Shown one piece after another: positions 17,448 through 24,864 of a DNA stretch of 64,000 nucleotides (position 1 is the first letter of the stretch; each line of letters begins with the position of its first letter). Made by a program: the position numbers and the translations under genes. Source of the stretch: Niameybacter massiliensis (GTDB lineage Bacteria > Bacillota > Clostridia > Lachnospirales > Cellulosilyticaceae); NCBI RefSeq assembly GCF_001282685.1, contig NZ_LN875035.1, forward strand, positions 2,590,001-2,654,000. The letters run 5' to 3'. The notes below the pieces were generated by a model that had not been told where the DNA came from, did not search any database, and was given only the letters and a program-made list of their open reading frames with translations.

Positions 17448-19907
17448 CTAGATTAGCTTTCCTAACCTCTTTTTCAAATCATCCATCAGTTTTTCCCCAA
17501 CGAACATAAACTTAGCATATTCTCTCGTAACAACATTAATCTCATCTTCCACACTCATTGCTTTTTCATCTTGATCTACGTCCTTAGGCTTTTTGTTATT
17601 GTGGCGCATACCAATCGCCATGAAAAGCATCATGTAAGTGTACATTTGTTTGTACAGGTCTTTCTCTACTTCGTCTGTGAGCGAGTCAATTTTCACTTTA
17701 AGCGCTGTATTATCTATATTAATATAATATGTTTCTGTTCCTAGGTCATTAACAAGCATGACTGCACTTTCTGCCTTCATACCTGATAGCCAGTTTTCCT
17801 CAGTTACTTCTCGATAATTTGGTAGGCCTATCTCATTTTTATTATTTCCTTTATCTTTTATCTTTCCTTGTACATCATCTTTCACATCAAGCAGGATAGT
17901 ATATTCAAATGTCAATCCACCTTTGCAAGTAATTCTAAACTCAAGTGTCTTTTGCATAATCTTTTTGCCTGCCAGCTTATCATTAAAAATGAAAGTTGCC
18001 TTGCCGTTTTTAATGACTTTACTAAACTCACTGGTTTCTTTTCCATCTACCACAATAGTTACTTGGCCTTGATGATTCATTCTAGTGAAAAAATCTTCTT
18101 CTACATCCGTGACAAATCTTATACGAAAGCTTTTGTTGATCGCAGTTGGTTTAAGGTATTCATCATTTTCATTTTTTCTAAGCATAGGTTTGAAATACGT
18201 TGGCATATATTGAGTTTGAATAGACTCACGCTTACTGTTTTTGCGTGGTTCTCCACCTTGTACTGGATGTGGTACAGAAACTTCACCTTCTTCTCCCTCT
18301 TCTTGCTCCTCTTTTTTTACCTTATTGTTAAAAATATTATTGCCTAGCAGTAACTCACTGATAGTTGGGTCTTTTTCTACCCACTCCTTCATAATCTCTT
18401 TGATAGCTTCACTATCTTGTGGTTTAGTAGCATCTGCTTTTAAGATGTACTTTCTAAATTCACGTAGTTCTTCACTTTTAGAAATGAAATCCTTTAACTT
18501 TTGTTCTATGATCTTCTTAGGTTTTTTATCATAAAGACGCTCTCTATCTGTCGCAAAAAGATCACTTCTAAAACGTGTTGAAATGTTAGGAAACTCAATA
18601 ATCATAATAATTAGATCTTGTATTGCTCCTAACCCCGCACCATTTAAGAAACGTCCTGTTAATCCCCCTTGGAACTGTTGACCTAAGCAAAATTTAACAG
18701 GCTTAGCGCCTTCCATAAGTTTTCCGGCATTAAGGTCAGAACTAGCTTTTTTATTACAGCAGTAAACCGTTACAACTACTTGCTGATCCTCTGCTTTAAA
18801 GTCAAAATTGAATTTGCTATGTACAAGTCCTTTTTCCTCTTCTTCATTATTTCTTAAATCTGCTTGAATAACCTTTTTAAATCCCCTGAAATAGAGGCTG
18901 TTACTACCTTTATTCTTTCTGCAATCTATAAATCGAATAGGTAAATAGGTATCATTAATATAAGCTGCTAAATCATATTTTACATTTCCATTTAAAGGTC
19001 CCTTTTTAGCCAATTTGTAATTATAAAGTTTTATTGCTGTTCCACTTTGAACTTGTTCTTCATATGGAATAAATCCTTTACAAGAGCCTTCATATTGTAA
19101 ATACGTTTTGGAATCCTTATTACTTAATTCTTTTGGAAGTAAAGGAAGTGTTTCCTCTTCGATCATTAATATTTTTCCATTAGGTGCATAGTAAGTATAT
19201 ACAGGATCTTTAGCATTTTCTCTAATTTCTTTTCTAATTAGTGTCCATCCCCATTTATCTACTGTTTTTATATCTGTTGCTTGTTCTTTGGGTATATACC
19301 CGTTACGTTTACTAATCACCAAACAATAACCATTTTCACCACAATACATAAGTGCTCCACTTCCACCTTGATTATAATTTCCTTGTGTGAAAGGAATAGC
19401 ACTTTTATTGCCTTTAAGTAACGATAAAATTGTATCTTCTAAACGAGACGGTTCCTGACCCTCTCCTCTATCAAAAATAATGAGGTTAGGATTATTACGA
19501 CTTTGCTTTTCAGTTGGTTTACAATCTTTACTTGTTGCCATGAGTAATATATTTTGGCTTAATTCTCTTTCCTGCTCTTTTTCAATATTAGAAGTTTCGC
19601 CTTCTTTTATACCAAAAAATACCTCAAGCGCTTGCCTAGAACTTGAAGGTGCGTCTTTTCCTTTTGGATCAATGCCTTTTTCATAGCATTTTCTCATTAA
19701 TACTGCATCTACTGAATTGGTAAACTTTTCAATTAATGCTCTTTCAGCATTTGAAGCTTGATTTCCTATGACACTAAAATTACTTTCATTCTCACCATAT
19801 GGTTTCCAATCTTGTTCCTCATTCATATTTAATAACTCAATAAGCTTTGTTACTTCCTTCTCAGTTTCTGCTTGGTAAAATTTTATAAATAAATCTTTCG
19901 AGTTCAT
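17448..19907 (-). CDS. Large GHKL (Hsp90/MutL/MORC-fold) ATPase of unknown function
   Basis: 819 aa. The N-terminal GHKL ATPase is recognisable: N box ERALIEKFTNSVDAV with E60, N64 and D67; G1 box FDRGEG at 145-150; and a glycine-rich lid NQGGSGAL at 179-186. The middle and C-terminal parts (about 200-819) match nothing I know. They include a conserved-looking RFRSDLFATDRERLYDKKP stretch and an acidic Glu/Lys linker near 530-545. Proteins with this head include prokaryotic paraMORC ATPases, associated with helicases, nucleases and methylases in defence clusters. The neighbours here (helicase-nuclease-LexA upstream, PLD-helicase and methyltransferase downstream) fit that. AAGGATGG precedes the start. 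The function is not established. Confidence 0.8.
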   Translation of the reverse strand: MNSKDLFIKFYQAETEKEVTKLIELLNMNEEQDWKPYGENESNFSVIGNQASNAERALIEKFTNSVDAVLMRKCYEKGIDPKGKDAPSSSRQALEVFFGIKEGETSNIEKEQERELSQNILLMATSKDCKPTEKQSRNNPNLIIFDRGEGQEPSRLEDTILSLLKGNKSAIPFTQGNYNQGGSGALMYCGENGYCLVISKRNGYIPKEQATDIKTVDKWGWTLIRKEIRENAKDPVYTYYAPNGKILMIEEETLPLLPKELSNKDSKTYLQYEGSCKGFIPYEEQVQSGTAIKLYNYKLAKKGPLNGNVKYDLAAYINDTYLPIRFIDCRKNKGSNSLYFRGFKKVIQADLRNNEEEEKGLVHSKFNFDFKAEDQQVVVTVYCCNKKASSDLNAGKLMEGAKPVKFCLGQQFQGGLTGRFLNGAGLGAIQDLIIMIIEFPNISTRFRSDLFATDRERLYDKKPKKIIEQKLKDFISKSEELREFRKYILKADATKPQDSEAIKEIMKEWVEKDPTISELLLGNNIFNNKVKKEEQEEGEEGEVSVPHPVQGGEPRKNSKRESIQTQYMPTYFKPMLRKNENDEYLKPTAINKSFRIRFVTDVEEDFFTRMNHQGQVTIVVDGKETSEFSKVIKNGKATFIFNDKLAGKKIMQKTLEFRITCKGGLTFEYTILLDVKDDVQGKIKDKGNNKNEIGLPNYREVTEENWLSGMKAESAVMLVNDLGTETYYINIDNTALKVKIDSLTDEVEKDLYKQMYTYMMLFMAIGMRHNNKKPKDVDQDEKAMSVEDEINVVTREYAKFMFVGEKLMDDLKKRLGKLI

Positions 19908-19957
19908 AATAATCCCATCCTTAAACTACTCTTTATTAAAATTATATTCTTCACTAT

Positions 19958-19987
19958 GTAGAGCTATTCTCTTTATGATAGCTCTAC
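19958..19987. promoter_or_regulatory. Hairpin in the UvrD-LexA / GHKL gap
   Basis: Ten-base perfect stem GTAGAGCTAT / ATAGCTCTAC with a 10-nt loop in the 143-bp gap. There is no U-run immediately after it on the minus strand, so it is a weak terminator or an intercistronic regulatory or processing hairpin. Confidence 0.5.
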
Positions 19988-20050
19988 CGAAGTCTATATC
20001 CCACATTACTGCCATACTTTAACATTTTAGGCGTAACTCTTTTTCTCCTC

Positions 20051-22471
20051 TTATACTTTCTTAATAACCCCCACCAATTTTCCCATTACCTTAAAGTCTC
20101 CTTCTGAGATCTGTATCGGTTCATACTCTGGATTTTCACTCATAAGTAGTATGCTATCTCCCATAGGTACCACTCTCTTAAGGGTTGTTGCACCATTATA
20201 GTACACTGCGCCTATATCGTTTGTATTAACCACTTGAGCATCATCTATAACAACCATATCTCCACTTTCTATTCCTGCACCAAGCATACTATCCCCTCGT
20301 ACATTAAGAATGTAGAGCCCTGGTCTTTCTTTTGTCCATTCTTTTGGTAGTCTAAAGTTACCTTTGATCTCATCTACAATCTCTATAGGCATGCCTGCTG
20401 CAATATCTGAATAAATCTTAATATTCTGAAGTGTATCACCTGAAAATACACCATTTTCTGTTATAATCTCTGCTACATTAATATCTCTTTCAAATGGATA
20501 GTTCCTGTAAGTTCCTTTATCTACATAAATATAACGTTCCATCGTTGTTGGTAATAGTGTAATATCGCATACAGGAATATCCTTAATCTCATTAAATTGT
20601 TGGTCTAGGAATATAATTTCTTTCCCATTAGTCGCTATACCGTATGTGACATTGGATACGTTCATATAGGATTTGAGCTGAGCAACTGCTTCTTCTATAG
20701 CTACATTACGTTGTTTCACTTCTACAAATAAATGGGGCATCTGATTGTTACTATTGATAACAGCTATGTCCACTAAACCTACTTGTGAGAAGCTTCTAAC
20801 AGGATACTCTACTTGTAACAATTCCTTTGGATAACCATAGTTATTGATTAGCTCTGCTAGCACCCATTGTCTAATACTTTCTTCTTGTTCATGCTTATTT
20901 TTAATCTTCTCTATAAATAAGTATTGCTCATAAGGCAGTTGATAAAAGGCATTCATACGGCTTCCATTTTGCATGGTCAAAAACTTTTTATCTATATCTT
21001 TAATAAACTTGGAAGCCTCCCCATATGAACATAAATATAGACTTTCTTGTGCTCTTGTCATCCCTACATAAAGCAATTTGCGATCCATTTTCTCTTCTTC
21101 TTTGGCTTCTTCCTCCGTTAATCCACTTTGAGTATATGGAATAATATTTTTATTAAGCTCTATTAAAATTACAATTTTAAACTCTAATCCTTTTACAGAG
21201 TGCATGGTTAGAAGTTTGATTTCTTCTTTTCCAAAATCTACTTCTTTGTTGTTTTTAAATAAGAGTGATGGCATATGCGCCTCGTCTAATACTTCTTGCA
21301 AAAGTTCTAATGCCTTATTCGTGCGACTCACAATAGCAATATCTTTTAAATTATAACTTTTCTTTAAGGCATTGATTAAACGAATGACATAGTTTGTTTG
21401 CTCTTTGCTTGATTCAAAATGTCTATAAACAGGGTATTCTCCATGTCTTTCTATAAGAGTTGGCTTTACAAAATTCTCATCTTCTACAATTTCTAGTTCT
21501 TTTGATAACAAGCTATATGCACATTGAGAAATCTCTGTTGTTGTACGATAATTTTTATTAAGTTTATAACCTTTTCCTGTCATATCATAGCCAATACTTT
21601 TAAAGGTGCGTCCTTTTGTCAGCCATGCATGAGGATAGATACTTTGAGCAACATCCATTAAAAACAAAATGGAGCTTTCTTCTTGCTCTGCCTTTAACGC
21701 ACTAATAAGCTCTAGCTGAACCTTTGTTAAGTCTTGGGCTTCATCAATGATAATATGCTGATACCTTTCTTCCGCACCATGCTTCACAATGTATTTGAGT
21801 GCCATAATATTCGCTGTTAATCCATCCACTTGATTATTTTCAAAAAGCCTTCTATCTATTTCTTTTAGCAAGCTATAGATTGCCTCTCTGTTGGTAGATT
21901 GCTTATAAAGTTTGCTAGGTCCTTCTTCTTCACTCCCTAGAGAACGTCCTATTCTATCTGCATTTTGATAAGCTTCTAGCGTTGTATAACCACATCCTTT
22001 AATCCATGCAATTTCATCTTTCAAAAATTTAAAATGCTGGTTATTCAAAAACTTACAATTTGGATAGGCTTCCTTTACTGTAGCAATTGCTTCTTGTACC
22101 AAACTATTTGGTATTTGCCAAGCTATTGTTGCATTCTTTTGACTCAGTACATTGTACTTACTAAAATATTTTAAAGCTAATGCATCGATTGTTTTTACCT
22201 CTACATTTGGATCCTTACTTTCTTCTGTATCAAAAAGACTTATATTAACAGCTGTTTCCATCTTTTTATAAAGATACTCAATATATTTACTCAGTGAACG
22301 GTTATATGTAATAAACAAAATTTTATCTGATTCATAACAATAATTTTCAAGTAAATAAGTAATTCTTCTAACCCCTACAGTTGTTTTGCCTGATCCTGCA
22401 ATGCCTCTAATAAGTGCATGTCCCATTGCTCCATTTTCGGCTAGCTTAAGCTGTTCTCTATTTAAGTGCAC
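20051..22471 (-). CDS. UvrD-type helicase fused to a PD-(D/E)XK-like nuclease and a LexA-like S24 domain
   Basis: 806 aa. Superfamily I helicase: Walker A GIAGSGKTT (23-31), IIIDEAQDL (motif II), LNKNYRTT, MHSVKGLEF and LLYVGMTRA (motif VI). A restriction-enzyme-like segment follows, with VDIAV and, 13-15 residues later, FVEVKQ (D...ExK). The last ~130 residues form a LexA/UmuD-type S24 module: cleavage site A692-G693 (DIAAGMP), catalytic S728 (RGDSM) and K765 (TLKRV). S728-K765 spacing equals E. coli LexA (S119-K156). There is no helix-turn-helix, so it is not a repressor. RecA-stimulated self-cleavage during DNA damage is the obvious inference. The start is GTG with AAGGGGAG 7 nt upstream. 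It is first in a minus-strand cluster with the GHKL ATPase. Confidence 0.88.
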   Translation of the reverse strand: MHLNREQLKLAENGAMGHALIRGIAGSGKTTVGVRRITYLLENYCYESDKILFITYNRSLSKYIEYLYKKMETAVNISLFDTEESKDPNVEVKTIDALALKYFSKYNVLSQKNATIAWQIPNSLVQEAIATVKEAYPNCKFLNNQHFKFLKDEIAWIKGCGYTTLEAYQNADRIGRSLGSEEEGPSKLYKQSTNREAIYSLLKEIDRRLFENNQVDGLTANIMALKYIVKHGAEERYQHIIIDEAQDLTKVQLELISALKAEQEESSILFLMDVAQSIYPHAWLTKGRTFKSIGYDMTGKGYKLNKNYRTTTEISQCAYSLLSKELEIVEDENFVKPTLIERHGEYPVYRHFESSKEQTNYVIRLINALKKSYNLKDIAIVSRTNKALELLQEVLDEAHMPSLLFKNNKEVDFGKEEIKLLTMHSVKGLEFKIVILIELNKNIIPYTQSGLTEEEAKEEEKMDRKLLYVGMTRAQESLYLCSYGEASKFIKDIDKKFLTMQNGSRMNAFYQLPYEQYLFIEKIKNKHEQEESIRQWVLAELINNYGYPKELLQVEYPVRSFSQVGLVDIAVINSNNQMPHLFVEVKQRNVAIEEAVAQLKSYMNVSNVTYGIATNGKEIIFLDQQFNEIKDIPVCDITLLPTTMERYIYVDKGTYRNYPFERDINVAEIITENGVFSGDTLQNIKIYSDIAAGMPIEIVDEIKGNFRLPKEWTKERPGLYILNVRGDSMLGAGIESGDMVVIDDAQVVNTNDIGAVYYNGATTLKRVVPMGDSILLMSENPEYEPIQISEGDFKVMGKLVGVIKKV

Positions 22472-22717
22472 CCCTGATCTCCCCTTTTTAGACTAGTATT
22501 TAATATAATCATAATTATACCAAATATTTCGTCATTTATATATAAAACTATTTACTAAAAAGCACGTATTTTGCTTCTCTTAAATTTCTCTCTTATCTAT
22601 TACTTGTAACCATTTCTACAATTTTTCACATTCACTCTTATTAACCTTCCACAAACTTAACTTTTCTTTCATTTTCTCCGACGGATTTCCCTCTCTAATT
22701 TGTATATATAGAGTGTA
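22472..22717. other. Intergenic region between UvrD-LexA gene and RNA copy 3
   Basis: AT-rich, no coding signal. It carries the UvrD-LexA promoter on the minus strand and, at 22703-22710, the TATATATA box in front of RNA copy 3 on the plus strand, so the two transcripts diverge from here. Confidence 0.45.
22513..22526 (-). promoter_or_regulatory. Extended -10 promoter for the UvrD-LexA gene
   Basis: TGGTATAAT on the minus strand about 50 bp upstream of the GTG start is a good extended -10. The -35 region is poor. No Bacillus-type LexA box (GAAC-N4-GTTC) was seen nearby. Confidence 0.4.
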
Positions 22718-23228
22718 AGGGTTAAGCCTCACAGGTAACTTTGGTGGCCACCGACTTGTGCCTTAATCCTTACTTCTAAGAAAAGTTTAGATACGCTGTA
22801 GGATTCCTCCCTCTTGCCTATTGTTCGTCTTCTTTTCTTAGTAACCTTATCTATAGTGTCTGTGGCAAGCCTATTGATAAGATGCAACACCCTTAGTTTC
22901 AAACTTTGTATCACTTACTTTGTTTAATTACATATTTAGATTTCTATACTCTACTATGAGCTTTAAAGCAATCTCACGCTGCTATAACCTGTATGCATAC
23001 GCTACAGTGATACGTATATCAAATACCTCTATCACCTAAGATTACCCATACGTCTTATAGAGATAAAGATCGCACACCAGCTCATGTAACCCTTTTAGAT
23101 TTCTATCTATTTCCGAACGCCTTGTGTTACTGAACTTATAGAAACACTTTTGCCACACAGACAACAAGCTCACCTTGATCTACCTTATTTTAAGAGGGAG
23201 GGTAGACTCTAGGTGAGCTTGTTGTGTT
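22718..23228 (+). ncRNA. Large structured RNA, copy 3 (subfamily B)
   Basis: About 511 nt. The primary sequence is largely unlike copies 1/2, but the architecture is the same. A 5' hairpin (CACAGGT/ACTTGTG) presents the 10-nt palindrome GGTGGCCACC (22743-22752). Stem CTAAGAAAAG/CTTTTCTTAG encloses CCTCCCTCTT (22806-22815), exactly complementary to AAGAGGGAGG (23192-23201) in the terminal hairpin loop. A stem near 22847-22882 presents TGTGGCAA (22861-22868), complementary to TTGCCACA (23150-23157). The terminal hairpin ACAACAAGCTCACCT / AGGTGAGCTTGTTGT spans about 23160-23225. A 61-codon minus-strand frame inside is not credible as a gene. Confidence 0.75.
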
Positions 23229-23420
23229 GTTATAAAATTCATCTTGACATTTGTCCTATCATTCTTATTTTTCTCTGTATGACACCTACCTATTCCATCT
23301 CTTATTTGCACAATTTCCACTTACTTTAACTACTCATTTCCTATATGTTTTGCACAAAGATATTTTTATTTCTTATTTTTTTGAGGAAAATGGTGCCCTA
23401 TTCCGTATATATATAAGTGA

Positions 23421-23926
23421 AAGGCAAAACAAAGCAAGTAACAAATGGGTGGCCACCTACTTGCTGTTTCCCTTTCCCTAAGAAAAGTTGGACAAGCTTT
23501 AGGGTTCCCTCCCTCTTACCTTTAGCACCTCCCTTTTCTTAATCAACTAAATCTACTTCATGGTGGTGGCAAGCCAGGTAGATTTGGGGCAATACCGCTT
23601 TGCATTGGCTTCGTGGTATCTTGTGTTACTTCCATTTAATCTTTGTACTTTCCTATGTATTTATTTCTAGCCACCCCCTGCATACTACAGGTTAATAACA
23701 ATCTAACGTGTTATGTATATAAAGATACCTCTATCACTAAAGAAACCTTATTCACCTTATACCTATCAGGATTACACTAGAAGTTCATACCTATCTCAGT
23801 TACAAGCTTTAAGTTGAAGTAGATAAGTGCTGTGGACCTTGGAGTGCCTTGCCACTATGCAACAAGCCTACTTAAGTGCATCTCATGTTCAAGAGGGAGA
23901 GATACCTTAGGTAGGCTTGTTGTGTT
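23421..23926 (+). ncRNA. Large structured RNA, copy 4 (subfamily B)
   Basis: About 506 nt, arranged in tandem about 190 bp after copy 3. The 5' hairpin AGCAAGTA/TACTTGCT carries the same palindromic loop GGTGGCCACC (23448-23457) on a different, compensated stem. TAAGAAAAG/CTTTTCTTA encloses CTCCCTCTT (23509-23517), complementary to AAGAGGGAG (23891-23899). Stem AAATCTAC/GTAGATTT (23549-23585) presents GTGGCAAG (23566-23573), complementary to CTTGCCAC (23848-23855). The terminal hairpin CAACAAGCCTAC / GTAGGCTTGTTG ends near 23922. A TATATATA box lies at about 23406-23415. The convergent membrane-protein gene ends at 23980. Confidence 0.75.
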
Positions 23927-23979
23927 CTATATTCACAATTAATGCACGGATTTCTATCACAAAACTATTTAGCTTGATG

Positions 23980-24687
23980 CTAGGCTGCCTTTTGCTCTTC
24001 TTCTATACTCAACGCTTTATAGCTTGCTTTAATTTCTTTGATCAATAGCTTTCTTTCTATTTTATTGAGTATTCCTTTTTTGTGCGCTAAGCTTGCAAGA
24101 AGGTTAATCATCAACCAATATCTAATCACATTTGGTGTCACTTCTAACTTATTGATAAACCACTGATACGTCCATAGGCATTCTAAGTATTCATTGCCTA
24201 AATGCTCCTCTAAGCATTCGAAAGATGTTTGTCTAAATATAATGTTTTCATCCTCCTCATAGAATGCTATTCCCCAATGATTTGTTCCTACGGCTGGAAT
24301 GTCAAAGTATCTAAGACATTGGCCTACCCCAATTTGTTGTTTGATTAGTGTATAAAGCCCCATTATCGCCATACCTACGCCACCTAATGCCATGAGACTT
24401 GTAGGAATGAGCATCAATGATTCCATCATTTCTAGTCTATTGTAGACTTCTTGAGTTGGGAGGGCTGCTACTATCATTCGCTCTTTTAGCGACATTATAG
24501 GCCCTATTCCCTCATAGATCCACTGGTAGATGATTTGTCTATATAAAATAGCACACATCACCCCACCTAGCCCTTGTAATAGCATCTCTAGCTGCATCAA
24601 GAACAACTTCTTCCTTGGTTCTTCTTCTATTGCTTCAAATAACATATCCGTTAGATAGTGTACATTTTCTTCATAAGTGTGCTGCAT
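23980..24687 (-). CDS. Membrane protein of unknown function
   Basis: 235 aa, not recognised. Two hydrophobic stretches are visible (about 32-52, MLLQGLGGVMCAILY region; about 92-115, LIPTSLMALGGVGMAIMGLYTLI). They are separated by a loop containing MSLKERMIVAALPTQEVYNRLEMME. The C-terminal half is soluble, with WGIAFYEEDENIIF and a basic tail rich in Lys/Glu. AAGGGGAG precedes the start. It stands alone between RNA copy 4, which converges on it, and the divergent MATE gene. The general look (helical, charged ends, accessory position) gives no function. An unrelated role from the RNA is possible. Confidence 0.7.
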   Translation of the reverse strand: MQHTYEENVHYLTDMLFEAIEEEPRKKLFLMQLEMLLQGLGGVMCAILYRQIIYQWIYEGIGPIMSLKERMIVAALPTQEVYNRLEMMESLMLIPTSLMALGGVGMAIMGLYTLIKQQIGVGQCLRYFDIPAVGTNHWGIAFYEEDENIIFRQTSFECLEEHLGNEYLECLWTYQWFINKLEVTPNVIRYWLMINLLASLAHKKGILNKIERKLLIKEIKASYKALSIEEEQKAA

Positions 24688-24864
24688 GCTTACTCCCCTT
24701 TACTTACTTTTTGTCTTACCCATTAGTCGTTTCTATTTCGACATAAATATCCATTTTATTTATACAACTCTATTATTTTATATTTTCAGTCTATTAGTCA
24801 ATACTTATGTTATAATAAATTTAATCTATAATACAAATTATAAAAAATTGAAAGAGAGGAAAAT

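Noticed and set aside
20051-22471. The LexA-like domain as a classical SOS repressor
   Set aside because: There is no N-terminal HTH; the domain is at the C-terminus of a helicase, and no LexA box was seen upstream.
22472-22717. LexA/SOS box in front of the UvrD-LexA gene
   Set aside because: I looked for GAAC-N4-GTTC-like sequences and found none; only an extended -10 is visible.
22729-22914. 61-codon minus-strand ORF inside RNA copy 3
   Set aside because: It lies wholly within the structured RNA, is not preserved in copy 4, and has no ribosome site. Conservation follows base pairing, not codons.
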